DNA of 64,000 bases, from NCBI GenBank assembly GCA_002386525.1, contig DGIS01000013.1, positions 46,816-110,815 of the forward strand. The letters are read 5' to 3'. Below are positions 43,544 to 53,121 of this stretch, in pieces. The position numbers were made by a program, and so were the translations under genes. The notes under the pieces are model-generated. The model worked only from the letters and a program-made list of their open reading frames with translations. It searched no databases and was not told the DNA's origin. The DNA is from Sphingobacterium sp. UBA4616. Lineage in GTDB: Bacteria; Bacteroidota; Bacteroidia; Sphingobacteriales; Sphingobacteriaceae. The number at the start of each line of letters is the position of its first letter. Position 1 is the stretch's first letter.

Positions 43544-44589
43544 AGTGTAAATTACAAATAGGATTTACTTTTGTATCTAAATAATACTCAGAATAAATTT
43601 CACGTTAAATTATATCGCAAATATAATCATTTAAATAAACTGTCTAAATAAGCTCTTTGTTTAATTTAAGGATCATTCAAGGTTTTTTAACTGAAATGAT
43701 CCATAGATTTTAATGCTTTTTTGGTTATACTATATTTTAGTTGTCAAGATCTACACAAATGTGTAGAATATTTGCAATATTATAAATTTAATAGTTTTAC
43801 TCCTTATCTTTGCTCGATTAGCAATTAAATTATATAAATATAATCCATTCAAATCAATTTCCCAATAATAATTTTTATATAATTAAGATATTTGACAATG
43901 TTTAGCGCAAATATGATAACAGATCTTTCTCTCTTAGTTCATTCGTAACGATAGATGATAATTTTATCTTAGATGAATCAAAATCTTTTCTCTTCCTATG
44001 CTCAGTTGAGGCAAACATCATGTTTGAGATAGCATATTGGAAGTAATGATAGCCTAACATTGTGAATACCCTTAAGTATGCTAATGAATCGTATAGATTA
44101 CCACATGTTGGCTGAAAAGCTGTTCATGGATATTTCATGGCGCAACCAATTAACAGTTGGCATTATTTCAATAAGCAAATACCTTTCAATGGCGAGTGCA
44201 GATTGACTTAATTGTGTGGAGGCTGATAGCGGTATAACCCTCTATTTGTTAAAGTTTAGTTAAACCATGGCAACCAGATAACAAACTATTATGTATGGCG
44301 TTATAATAGTAGTTTCATAATTTAGGTTAATAATTGGTTAGTTAGTAAAAACCTGAAGTTCCCCGCTTCAGGTTTTTTATTGTTATTGACGGGAATGAAT
44401 AGCTTTGCTTGATGTTTTTATTTTAATCATGCTAAAACCTATTAACAAACGTAAAATCATCGATATAACGGTCATTAAGATTTGTAAATCTTTCTGATTA
44501 TCTGTAGTATTGTAGGTACACGCTAAAATGCGCGGCCTATGGTGTTTGCTTCAACGAAAGCGATTTGCAAAGCCGTCTATCAAGATTAT
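43544..44589. other. 1-kb intergenic region with inverted repeats and repeat copy 4
   Basis: No conserved gene is seen. Visible elements: an 8-bp inverted repeat GGATCATT (43671-43678) / AATGATCC (43696-43703); a 7-bp operator-like inverted repeat CTACACA / TGTGTAG (43751-43766); a consensus -7 element TATCTTTG (43805-43812) reading rightwards with no clear ORF after it; a 40-codon ORF at 44084-44206 of unknown value; and a minus-strand copy of the hairpin-tail repeat at 44314-44378. Confidence 0.55.
44314..44378 (-). repeat. Hairpin-tail repeat, copy 4 (minus strand)
   Basis: Read on the minus strand: a 12-bp stem AAAAACCTGAAG / CTTCAGGTTTTT with GGGGAA in the loop, then CTAACTAACCAATTATTAAC, CTAAAT and TATGAA. 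The tail is nearly identical to copy 1 more than 21 kb away. Its ATG opens a five-codon frame. Confidence 0.85.
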
Positions 44590-46839
44590 ATGATCAAATT
44601 TATTCATTTTTTATTTTTAGGATTATTCCTATGGCAGCATGTTTCTGCCCAAAAACTTCCTGTACACTATGTAAACCCGTTTATAGGTACCAGCAATTAT
44701 GGAACTACTAATCCCGGAGCTCAGGTGCCCAACGGTTTGATGAATGTTTCCCCTTTTAATGTAATGGGATCATCCCTTAACACATTTGATAAGGATGCAA
44801 GATGGTGGTCTACTCCCTATGAACATAGTAATAGTTATTTTACAGGTTTTTCACATGTCAATTTAAGTGGAGTAGGGTGCCCAGATATGGGAAGTTTGTT
44901 GTTAATGCCAACCTCAGGAAAACTGGAGGTTGATTATCATCAATATGGTAGTACCTATACGGAGGAGGTTGCCCATCCAGGCTATTACAGCAACGTATTG
45001 AAGAAATATGGCATTAAAACGGAAGTTTCAGCAACAACCCGTGTAGGTGTTTCTAAATTTACTTTTCCAAAAGGACAGGCTAATATCCTGCTTAATTTGG
45101 GCGAAGGTTTAACAAATGAAACGGGAGCAACGGTTCGTTATGTGAGTGATACTGAAATAGAAGGGTCTAAGTTGTTGGGTTCTTTTTGTTATAGTAATAA
45201 TCAGGCTGTTTATCCAATTTTCTTTGTCATGCGTGTCAATAAAAAGCCCGCGAAAAGAGGTTACTGGAAATTTCAGCGTGCGGGAGAAAAATGGGAAAAT
45301 GACTGGAATAAGGATGCTGGAAAATATAAAATTTTCACAGACTATACAGATCAGCTTTCTGGAGATGATCTTGGTGCATTTTTTAGCTTTGATGTGCAAG
45401 AGAATGAAAGTTTAGAAGTTCAGCTTGCCGTGTCGTTTGTGAGCGTCGATAATGCCCGTAAAAATCTGGAAGCTGAGCAGGCTGATTTCGAATTTGAGAA
45501 AACGCATCAGCAGGCTTCTTTGCAATGGAATAATGCCTTGTCGAAGATACAGGTAGAGGGTGGAACGGAAGATCAGAAAACAGTATTCTATACAGCACTA
45601 TACCATGCCATGATTCATCCTAATGTTTTACAGGATGTGAATGGCGAGTATCCCACCATGGAAAGCAGGAAGACTCTGGTAGCAGATAATAATCGTTATA
45701 CGGTGTTTTCACTATGGGATACCTATAGAAATGTACAGCCGCTTATGTCGTTGGTTTATCCGGATAAGCAGGTTGGTATGATACGTTCCATGATCGATAT
45801 GTATAACGAAAACGGATGGATGCCCAAATGGGAATTGTATAGCCGAGAAAGCTATACGATGGATGGCGATCCCGCAGTTCCTGTGATCGTTGATGCCTGG
45901 ATGAAAGGTATTCGGGATTTTGATATTAATACAGCTTACGAGGCATTTTTGAAATCTGCCACTAAAACTGACTCAACAAATAAAATTAGGCCTGACAATG
46001 CGGATTATGTGAAGTATGGGTATGTTCCGTTGCGCGATTCATTTGATAATTCCGTATCTCATGCGATAGAATATTATGTTGCTGATTGGAATTTAGCACA
46101 GTTGGCCGGATCATTGGGGAAAACCAAAGATGCTCAGGTTTTTGCTAAGCGAGCACAAGGATATAAACATTATTATTCTTCGGAGTATGGGACTTTCAGA
46201 CCTATTCTTCCTAACGGCGAGTTTTTAAGTCCATTTAGCCCATTGATGGGCGCCAATTTTGAACCTAATCATGGTTTCCATGAAGGTAATGCTTGGAACT
46301 ATAGTTTTGCAATCCCGTTTGATATTCCTGGTTTGGTGAAATTGATGGGCGGAAAGCAAAAATTTGTAGATCGGCTTCAGGCAACGTTCGATAAGGGATA
46401 TTTTGACGTGACAAACGAACCGGATATGCTGTATCCACACGTGTTCTCAGAAATTAAAGGCGAAGAATGGCGCACCCAAAAGTTAGTTAAAGAAATACTT
46501 GAAAAACATTTTACCAATAGCCCCGGCGGTATACCTGGTAATGATGACACCGGTACGATGTCTACATGGGCACTTATGAACATGATCGGGATTTATCCTT
46601 TCTGCCCGGGTAGACCAGATTACACCGTTGTAACCCCTGTGTTTGATAAGGTAACTATTCAGCTCGATAAGAAATTCTATCCAAATACCGATAAAGTAAC
46701 CATAAGACGCCAAAAACAGGGTAGTGGTGAATATATCAAAAAAATAGTTATCGACGGAAAACCATTCAATGGATTTAAAATCAGTCACCAGACTTTAGTC
46801 AATAGCAAGGATGTTCTAATAGTTACTGGAAATAGATAG
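44590..46839 (+). CDS. GH92 family alpha-mannosidase
   Basis: A 749-residue secreted glycoside hydrolase family 92 enzyme, expected to release terminal alpha-mannose by a calcium-dependent inverting mechanism. The start at ATG 44590 gives a clean signal peptide (MIKFIHFLFLGLFLWQ...VSA); an ATG at 44539 adds 17 unsupported residues. Family hallmarks: VNPFIGTSNYGTTNPGAQVPNG at the N-terminus, SLWDTYRNVQPL and the C-terminal GNDDTGTMSTWALMNMIGIYPFCPG (given in parts). It is the first gene of a tandem GH92 pair. No SusC/SusD genes are adjacent, so it is not part of a complete utilisation locus in this window. Confidence 0.93.
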   Translation: MIKFIHFLFLGLFLWQHVSAQKLPVHYVNPFIGTSNYGTTNPGAQVPNGLMNVSPFNVMGSSLNTFDKDARWWSTPYEHSNSYFTGFSHVNLSGVGCPDMGSLLLMPTSGKLEVDYHQYGSTYTEEVAHPGYYSNVLKKYGIKTEVSATTRVGVSKFTFPKGQANILLNLGEGLTNETGATVRYVSDTEIEGSKLLGSFCYSNNQAVYPIFFVMRVNKKPAKRGYWKFQRAGEKWENDWNKDAGKYKIFTDYTDQLSGDDLGAFFSFDVQENESLEVQLAVSFVSVDNARKNLEAEQADFEFEKTHQQASLQWNNALSKIQVEGGTEDQKTVFYTALYHAMIHPNVLQDVNGEYPTMESRKTLVADNNRYTVFSLWDTYRNVQPLMSLVYPDKQVGMIRSMIDMYNENGWMPKWELYSRESYTMDGDPAVPVIVDAWMKGIRDFDINTAYEAFLKSATKTDSTNKIRPDNADYVKYGYVPLRDSFDNSVSHAIEYYVADWNLAQLAGSLGKTKDAQVFAKRAQGYKHYYSSEYGTFRPILPNGEFLSPFSPLMGANFEPNHGFHEGNAWNYSFAIPFDIPGLVKLMGGKQKFVDRLQATFDKGYFDVTNEPDMLYPHVFSEIKGEEWRTQKLVKEILEKHFTNSPGGIPGNDDTGTMSTWALMNMIGIYPFCPGRPDYTVVTPVFDKVTIQLDKKFYPNTDKVTIRRQKQGSGEYIKKIVIDGKPFNGFKISHQTLVNSKDVLIVTGNR

Positions 46840-46872
46840 ATAAGCCAATTAAATTGAAAACAGATTTACACA

Positions 46873-49119
46873 ATGAAATATATTAATTATGCGGTTTGCG
46901 CAGGCCTATTGTCTTTAATTGGTTGTGCTTCACTAAAAAGCTCTGATAAAAGTTTTTATGCAACGGATGTAAACCCTTTTATCGGAACGGACTTTACCGG
47001 AAATACGTATCCAGGTGCACAATTGCCCTTTGGGATGGTACAGCTAAGTCCAGATAACGGGCTGCCTGGCTGGGACCGTATTTCCGGATACTTTTATCCC
47101 GACAGTACAATTTCTGGCTTTAGCCATACACATTTAAGCGGTACGGGGGCGGGTGACTTATACGATATATCTTTCATGCCGGTAACATTGCCCTACCACG
47201 AAGCGGAAACTCCTCTTGGGATACATTCTAAGTTTTCCCATAAAGACGAAAAAGCACATGCAGGATATTATCAGGTGAAACTACTTGATTATGATATCAA
47301 TGTAGAGCTGACGGCAACAGCACGTTGTGGCATTCAGCGCTATACTTTTCCAAAGGCAGAATCTGCCGTATTTTTAGATTTAAAGAAAGCAATGAACTGG
47401 GATGCGACTACAGATTCACGCATCGAAGTGGTAGATTCTGTGACTATTCGGGGCTATCGTTTTTCTGAAGGTTGGGCCAGAGGACAACGTGTTTATTTTG
47501 AAACTCGTTTTTCCAAGCCTTTTAGAGCTGTTCATATTGACAGTACGGAAATATTATCACGAGCCGATACAACAGCCAAGAAAGCAATGCGAATTGGTAC
47601 AGCATATAAAGCCCGATTTGATTTTAAAACTGCCGATGGGGAACAGGTAACGCTCAGCACAGCACTTTCGGGTGTAAGCATGGAAGGTGCGTCCAAAAAT
47701 TTGAAAACAGAAGTTCCAAAAGATAATTTTGACTATTATTTGAAAGAGGCAGAGCAAAATTGGAACAAGGAATTGGGCAGGGTAGCCATCGAAACCAAAA
47801 ACAGAGAAGAGCAGATCAAATTCTATACAGCGTTATATCATTCCATGCTTGCACCGACGATTTTTAGTGATGTTGATGGTGGTTATATGGGTGCTGACCG
47901 AAAAATACATCAGGCTGAAGGATGGACCAACTACAGCACGTTTTCTCTTTGGGACACCTATAGAGCTTCCCATCCCTTATTTACTTATATTGATCCTAAT
48001 CGTGTAAACGATATGATTAAGTCGTTTATCGCTTTTTATGAACAACATGGCCGATTGCCAGTATGGAATATTTATGGAAGTGAAACTGATATGATGATCG
48101 GGAATCATTCAATTCCTGTAATTGTAGATGCATACTTAAAAGGAATCGGTGATTTTGACGTTTCAAAGGCATTAGAAGCCTGCGTTGCGACAGCAAATAT
48201 CGACAATTATAGAGGCATAGGTCTGTATAAAAAATTGGGCTATGTACCTTATGATGTCAAGGATGAGTATAATGCTGAAAACTGGTCACTATCAAGAACA
48301 CTTGAATATGCATATGATGATCACTGTATCGCCATGATGGCAGATAAGATGGGAAAGAAAGAGATTGCAGGAACATTTTTGGCTAGAGCGCAGAACTACA
48401 AAAATGTGTATAATCCGTCGACTTCATTTATGCAACCCCGGGATAGTAGAGGTAAATTTATTACCCCATTTGATGCCGAAGACTATAGTGCACACATCTG
48501 TGAGAGTAATGCTTGGCAATATTTCTGGTCTGTCCAACATGATATCCCTGGATTGATTAAACTTGTTGGTGGGACCCAACGTTTCGCCCAGAAGTTGGAT
48601 AGTATGTTCACATTGCATCCTTCGGATACCAGTAAACTTCCAATTTTTAGCACAGGAATGATTGGTCAATATGCGCATGGTAACGAACCAAGCCACCACG
48701 CACTGTATTTATTCAATGCCGTTGGACAACCCTGGAAAACACAGCAATATGCAGCAGAAGTGATGAATAGACTTTATTTAAATACACCTGCTGGATTGAG
48801 TGGAAATGATGATTGTGGGCAGATGTCAGCTTGGTATGTATTCAGCTCATTGGGTTTTTATCCGGTAGATCCTATCAGTGGAAAATATGAAATCGGCACA
48901 CCTTTGTTTGAAAAAGCCGAATTGAAGCTTTCCAATGGAAAGAAATTTACTGTGAAAGCTAATCAGGTGAGCAGATCCAATATTTATATTCAAGCGGTTA
49001 CCCTTGACGGTAAACCTCTTGAAACAAGTTATATTACACACGAACAGATTATGTCTGGTGCTACATTAGTGTTTGAAATGGGCGACAGACCGGGACCGGT
49101 GTGGTACAAAAATAAGTAG
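46873..49119 (+). CDS. GH92 family alpha-mannosidase lipoprotein
   Basis: A 748-residue GH92 enzyme with a lipoprotein signal (lipobox SLIGC, Cys19). Hallmarks include VNPFIGTDFTGNTYPGAQLPFG, FSLWDTYRASHPLF and SGNDDCGQMSAWYVFSSLGFYPV, each in the expected order. It is paralogous to the upstream gene, with only moderate similarity outside the motifs, suggesting different linkage specificity. It lies 33 nt downstream, so both are one operon, ended by a strong terminator. Lipidation would put it on the periplasmic or surface side, consistent with glycan trimming. Confidence 0.94.
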   Translation: MKYINYAVCAGLLSLIGCASLKSSDKSFYATDVNPFIGTDFTGNTYPGAQLPFGMVQLSPDNGLPGWDRISGYFYPDSTISGFSHTHLSGTGAGDLYDISFMPVTLPYHEAETPLGIHSKFSHKDEKAHAGYYQVKLLDYDINVELTATARCGIQRYTFPKAESAVFLDLKKAMNWDATTDSRIEVVDSVTIRGYRFSEGWARGQRVYFETRFSKPFRAVHIDSTEILSRADTTAKKAMRIGTAYKARFDFKTADGEQVTLSTALSGVSMEGASKNLKTEVPKDNFDYYLKEAEQNWNKELGRVAIETKNREEQIKFYTALYHSMLAPTIFSDVDGGYMGADRKIHQAEGWTNYSTFSLWDTYRASHPLFTYIDPNRVNDMIKSFIAFYEQHGRLPVWNIYGSETDMMIGNHSIPVIVDAYLKGIGDFDVSKALEACVATANIDNYRGIGLYKKLGYVPYDVKDEYNAENWSLSRTLEYAYDDHCIAMMADKMGKKEIAGTFLARAQNYKNVYNPSTSFMQPRDSRGKFITPFDAEDYSAHICESNAWQYFWSVQHDIPGLIKLVGGTQRFAQKLDSMFTLHPSDTSKLPIFSTGMIGQYAHGNEPSHHALYLFNAVGQPWKTQQYAAEVMNRLYLNTPAGLSGNDDCGQMSAWYVFSSLGFYPVDPISGKYEIGTPLFEKAELKLSNGKKFTVKANQVSRSNIYIQAVTLDGKPLETSYITHEQIMSGATLVFEMGDRPGPVWYKNK

Positions 49120-49152
49120 CACTATTCCTATTTACATAGATCTTTTTAAGCG

Positions 49153-49196
49153 CAGCCTCCAAATGAATAGTTAATGAATTTGGAGGCTGTTTGTTT
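49153..49196 (+). terminator. Terminator of the GH92 operon
   Basis: Perfect 12-bp stem CAGCCTCCAAAT (49153-49164) / ATTTGGAGGCTG (49178-49189), followed by TTTGTTT. It also overlaps the end of the convergent acetyltransferase gene region. Confidence 0.8.
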
Positions 49197-49197
49197 G

Positions 49198-49746
49198 CTA
49201 GGCCGGATTATTCAGGCCTTTGTAAAAGTAGGTTGTGCTACATGGCAAACCATTGGGAAGAAGTGCGTAATTGGGAATATCACCAACAATAGTCCAGCCA
49301 TATTTTTGGTACATAAAATATGCAGGGCTACCCGTTACCGTGTCGAGTACCATGAGTGTCTTATTTAGAGCAATGGCTATCTTTTCAATTCGCTGAAGCA
49401 ATTTCTGTGCAATGCCCATTCTCCGAAAGTCAGAATGAACTAACATTTTGGCAACGTCTGCACGATGTGCTTGATTATAAGGAAGATCCGTTTGCAATTG
49501 AACTGTTCCTGTGATCTGATTTGTCACGTTATTTTTGGCAACAATTAATACTGTTTTATGCTGTTTGACCTTATCCAGCACTTCGGTCCAAAATCTGTTT
49601 GCCTGTTCAACCGTCAAGTCATCCATAAAACCGACAGAGGCGCCTCCTTGAACAATGTTAAAAGTTAGGTTGGTAAGTTCGTTGATTAAGATGTCACTAG
49701 ATTCTTTGATTTCCTCAATGACAAAATCTGTATTGGAAGTAAGCAT
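49198..49746 (-). CDS. GNAT family N-acetyltransferase
   Basis: A 182-residue acetyltransferase. The acetyl-CoA-binding motif A is visible as VAKMLVHSDFRRMGIAQKLL (R-x-x-G-I-A, about residues 100-119), followed by the LDTVTGSPAYFMYQKYGW motif B with the usual aromatic pair. Substrate unknown; the strand arrangement around TVLIVAKNN and TGTVQLQT is standard. Its 3' end meets the GH92 terminator. The next two small genes lie upstream on the same strand. Confidence 0.88.
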   Translation of the reverse strand: MLTSNTDFVIEEIKESSDILINELTNLTFNIVQGGASVGFMDDLTVEQANRFWTEVLDKVKQHKTVLIVAKNNVTNQITGTVQLQTDLPYNQAHRADVAKMLVHSDFRRMGIAQKLLQRIEKIAIALNKTLMVLDTVTGSPAYFMYQKYGWTIVGDIPNYALLPNGLPCSTTYFYKGLNNPA

Positions 49747-49772
49747 GGAGCTGCATGTTTGATTGTAAATCT

Positions 49773-50003
49773 TTATTCACTACGAGTAAATGCAAAATAG
49801 ATGACATATAACCATCCGAGTATTCCGTGAATTAAAGCTAAAAGTATTGATCTATTACGGTCCCAAGAAGTGACGACGGCAATGACTGATCCAAGGCCTA
49901 TTCCCGATTGCGTAATAGTCTGTGTCGTTGATTTACTTATCTCCTGACCAAATACTGTACCCGAAGCGAATATAAACAGGATAAATAACGTAAGCTGTTT
50001 CAT
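49773..50003 (-). CDS. Small secreted/membrane protein
   Basis: A 76-residue protein with an N-terminal signal peptide (about 1-19, cleavage after FGQ) and a C-terminal transmembrane segment (SILLALIHGILGWLYVIYFAF). A second weakly hydrophobic segment (GIGLGSVIAVVTSWD) lies between. No known domain. It follows the 50011 gene by 7 nt on the same strand, so the two small membrane proteins are co-transcribed. Confidence 0.7.
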   Translation of the reverse strand: MKQLTLFILFIFASGTVFGQEISKSTTQTITQSGIGLGSVIAVVTSWDRNRSILLALIHGILGWLYVIYFAFTRSE

Positions 50004-50010
50004 TATTATT

Positions 50011-50259
50011 TTAGTGAGCTTCTCTTATTTTGAGCTCTTCATTGATTTCTTTTACTCTTTTGAAATTGAGAATTGCAATTGGGGATAAAGCAAAGGGAAT
50101 GGCCATTAGTGCACTAAATCCTTTAGCGAGTGATGTATATATTCCCATACCCAATAAGATAAAGAGCATAATGGTTAGCATCCAAGTGACTACAAGTGTA
50201 GTTTTTCTATTGTTATGCAACTCTTCGATAGTCATTCCGTTTAAAGGTCTATTATTCAT
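50011..50259 (-). CDS. Small two-helix membrane protein
   Basis: An 82-residue protein with two transmembrane helices (about residues 22-44 and 48-66), a polar N-terminus (IEELHNNRKTT) and a charged C-terminal tail (RVKEINEELKIREAH). No family recognised. First gene of a two-gene unit with the 49773 gene. Confidence 0.7.
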   Translation of the reverse strand: MNNRPLNGMTIEELHNNRKTTLVVTWMLTIMLFILLGMGIYTSLAKGFSALMAIPFALSPIAILNFKRVKEINEELKIREAH

Positions 50260-50884
50260 AATTTCTTCGGTTTATACCTCTAATTTCTGTAATTCTTTTT
50301 AAGAAACAAAATGTTTTATGTTAAATGTCGTGTAAATATTGGTAGATTCAACGCTTTTTATGAAAATGTTAAAGAAATTTTGGGAGTTTGGTCATTTTAA
50401 AGCGAAATGATGGGTCTGTTTTATTTCAAAGTTGCATAAAACAAGATATCGCCATCTAATTCGTAAGGATTATTTAATCGGCTGCGAATCTTAAAATAGA
50501 CATGGCGAATATAAAGTGCCAAGGAAGTAAAATTTTAAAAATATGTTATTTGCAGAATAAGATTGATACGCTAAATTGTTATTCAGTAAAGCAGCCGGTC
50601 ATGGTGGATGGCGATCGTGATGTCAATAAATAGCCAATAATTGAATGCGGCACGCGCTTTGACAATGATATTTTGGGCATAAGAATCGGTGCAGATGAGT
50701 TGGTAAGCAGCAAAAGCGGTAAAAAGGTAGCTATGGTTTTTACGAGGTTCAGATCGTCGATGAAATGGTGATTATCGATTAAATACGGGAGGAGAAGTCT
50801 GCTCAAAGATCAATTGTCTCTCTTGAATCCATTTGGATAGAGATTTGACAGGAAATAGTATAAAATATTTAACTTAATGTTGCG
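50260..50884. other. Intergenic region with possible gene remnant
   Basis: A 625-nt gap containing a low-confidence decayed reading frame at 50502-50770 (annotated separately). Outside it the sequence is AT-rich and shows no promoter match or hairpin that I would call. Confidence 0.5.
50502..50770 (+). pseudogene. Possible decayed gene fragment
   Basis: A plus-strand frame from ATG 50502 runs 43 codons to a TAG at 50631-50633, then stays open in the same frame to 50770. The second part reads like a protein (ECGTRFDNDILGIRIGADEL, then VSSKSGKKVAMVF). After VAMVF a +1-type shift gives EVQIVDEMV. A stop codon plus a probable frameshift suggest an inactivated gene, but I recognise no family and chance openness is possible. 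Confidence 0.3.
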
Positions 50885-51790
50885 ATGATAAAACAAAGAA
50901 ATATGTGGTATTTGCTCATCATTTTATCAATGATGGCATCATCCTGTAAGAGTAAAATAACGGGACAGCAATCATTGACAAAACCGTCGCCAACACCACA
51001 CTCACTTGCGGATACAACGAGATTGGATGAAGTGAATCCCGGTTGGTATCGTGAATATTTTCGTCAGGTTGTAATGATAGACAATGGTTTTGTGACCCAA
51101 AAAAAGGGGAGTTATTTAATAGATCTTCCTTTGCAGATCCTTCCAGATTCTACCTATATTTTCTTTTTGAACGCTAGAATTCCAGTGGAGTTAATTAAAA
51201 AAGTAAATGAATTTTATCCCGATCTTCAACAATTTGTGTTGATTGTACCAGATTGGGCATTTTATGATCAGATTGCTGAACAGGCGTCAAAACAAGGTAT
51301 GTGTATAGAACCGACGACGACCAATTTTTATTATTTGATAAATAGACAGGACGGTGTGGTTAGGGTTGATAGTATTCGTCGTTCAGGTGACGACAATCCG
51401 GGCTTTGATTTCTTTAAACCCGTATCTCCTAAAAATATGCTAACAGTTTATAGGAAGGAAAGTTATGGATCCGTCTGTTGTCCACGTGATCCGAAATGGG
51501 ATAGTGCTGATGAAGATGAAGCTTTCTTACGTGATTTTGAAAGACGGAATTACCTGAACATTACAAGGGGGAGATATGTACAAATGGAAGGAAAAGAAGG
51601 TGAAAAGAGTATCTACTACACGTTGCCTGGATTATCCTCTGTACAGCGATTGGATTTTTTAGCTAATAAATATGCACAATGGACTGGTGCTAAAGATAAC
51701 CACGAAACACCTATTTTATCTCAGCTATTCGCCCCACAAATCGTTCCGATGGTAACGGAAGGATTTAATAAAATGAAGGAGTTGCCCTAG
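50885..51790 (+). CDS. Lipoprotein of unknown function
   Basis: A 301-residue predicted lipoprotein with lipobox MASSC (Cys near residue 21; the ATG at 50903 is an equally good start six codons later). A Ser/Thr/Pro-rich linker (TKPSPTPHS) follows the lipid anchor. The folded part (about 50-300) contains aromatic-rich segments such as NPGWYREYFRQVV and SYGSVCCPRDPKWDS with a Cys-Cys pair. No domain is recognised. Monocistronic, convergent with the glutaminyl cyclase gene. Confidence 0.7.
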   Translation: MIKQRNMWYLLIILSMMASSCKSKITGQQSLTKPSPTPHSLADTTRLDEVNPGWYREYFRQVVMIDNGFVTQKKGSYLIDLPLQILPDSTYIFFLNARIPVELIKKVNEFYPDLQQFVLIVPDWAFYDQIAEQASKQGMCIEPTTTNFYYLINRQDGVVRVDSIRRSGDDNPGFDFFKPVSPKNMLTVYRKESYGSVCCPRDPKWDSADEDEAFLRDFERRNYLNITRGRYVQMEGKEGEKSIYYTLPGLSSVQRLDFLANKYAQWTGAKDNHETPILSQLFAPQIVPMVTEGFNKMKELP

Positions 51791-51852
51791 CGCGAGAAGT
51801 CATAGGTCAGATGATTCGATAATACCATATTTTTTGCTCATTTGGGATAAAG

Positions 51853-52962
51853 CTATTCGATCAGCTTAATCTCAAACATTTTATCCCAATTTTTGCCAGT
51901 CACAAAGAAGGTGTTCGATTTTCGATTGTAGGCGATACCATTGAGTACATCCAAATCGACATGTTGCGTTACATCTTCACGTAATTTGGAAAGATCCACC
52001 AATGCCTCCACAGTACCTGTCATAGGGTCGATCCGTCCAATGACATCTTCCATAAAGAAATTTGCATAGATTTTTCCCTTTACCCATTCCATTTCATTGA
52101 TTTGATCGATCATAGCTGTGTTCGTCGCGGCACGAATATAGTCCAATTTTGAGAAGTCATGTGGATTGAGTGTATAAATGTAATCCGAACCATTGGACAT
52201 GTATAGGTTTTTACCGTCAGAAGTCAATCCCCAACCTTCCATTGGCTGAAAGTAAGGTAGTGTACTAATAACGGCTAAGGTGTTTACATCGTATACATAG
52301 GCTATATTATTCTTATAGGTCAATTGATACAATTTCCCATTCACGACAGTGGCGCCTTCGCCAAAAATTGAATCATCCAATTCAATTTTCTTGATGGGCG
52401 CACCACTTTTAGGATTTGTAATGCGAATGCTCGATTTACCTTTATTTCCACTTGGGCCAATACCATTTCCCGTGCTTTCGATCAGGTTATCACCATAAAA
52501 CTCTAAGCCTTGAGTATAAGCTTTAATATCATGTGGATAAATATTTACAATGCTATACTGGAGCAAGCGAGGAGGAGTAGAAGCGAATAAATCTATACTT
52601 ACTGTATTTTCTTCTTGTTTTCCATCACTAAACACGACTGCTTTAACAATCTGTTTGCCAAATTTTTCATGTTTTAATGCATATTTGAAAGACTTATTGC
52701 CACTTACTTGTCCAATTTGTTTATTATTGATGTAATAGACCACAGTGTCTAATTTCTGCTTCTTCTCATGGTTTATTTTTAAAACCAGATCTTCTCCCAG
52801 TGCATAGTGCTGTTTGATACTGTCAAAGGTAAATGTTGGACTTTCCTCGGGCTGTCCAGATTGGGAATTTGAAGTCGTATTGGTGCTATTGTGGTTATTT
52901 TCATTACAGCTGCTCAAAACGGCCATAATCATGAAACTAATTAGATAAGATTTTTTCTTCAT
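51853..52962 (-). CDS. Glutaminyl-peptide cyclotransferase, lipoprotein
   Basis: A 369-residue protein with lipobox VLSSC (Cys19) and a five-bladed beta-propeller typical of plant/bacterial-type glutaminyl cyclases, which turn N-terminal Gln into pyroglutamate. Family segments are visible: YTQGLEFYGDNLIESTG, GEGATVVNGKLYQLTYKN, GWGLTSDGKNLYMSNGS, NEMEWVKGKIYANFF and LNGIAYNRKSNTFFVTGKNW. An N-terminal Ig-like region (about residues 40-135) precedes the propeller. The likely targets are exported proteins whose mature N-terminus is Gln, which is common after SPI cleavage in Bacteroidota. Confidence 0.92.
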   Translation of the reverse strand: MKKKSYLISFMIMAVLSSCNENNHNSTNTTSNSQSGQPEESPTFTFDSIKQHYALGEDLVLKINHEKKQKLDTVVYYINNKQIGQVSGNKSFKYALKHEKFGKQIVKAVVFSDGKQEENTVSIDLFASTPPRLLQYSIVNIYPHDIKAYTQGLEFYGDNLIESTGNGIGPSGNKGKSSIRITNPKSGAPIKKIELDDSIFGEGATVVNGKLYQLTYKNNIAYVYDVNTLAVISTLPYFQPMEGWGLTSDGKNLYMSNGSDYIYTLNPHDFSKLDYIRAATNTAMIDQINEMEWVKGKIYANFFMEDVIGRIDPMTGTVEALVDLSKLREDVTQHVDLDVLNGIAYNRKSNTFFVTGKNWDKMFEIKLIE

Positions 52963-53121
52963 TGAGATGGTATGCTTGATTTATCATCCTGTAAGCAGGA
53001 AAAAGAGATGCCTGAAAAGAGCGGCTGTTAAATATCCCGTTACCCAAACTTAAGTAAATTGTTTTTTATATGCAATTCAATTACTTTTTATGTAAAAACG
53101 TAAATCTTTTTTGACGGAAAA

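Noticed and set aside
44084..44206. 40-codon ORF in the 1-kb gap considered as a peptide precursor for the ThiF-GNAT pair
   Set aside because: It is 1.3 kb away beyond the LuxR gene, has no leader/core features and no conservation evidence; listed only in the intergenic note.
50579..50806. Minus-strand 75-residue frame in the 50260-50884 gap
   Set aside because: It is antisense to the better protein-like decayed frame on the plus strand and shows no motif of its own.
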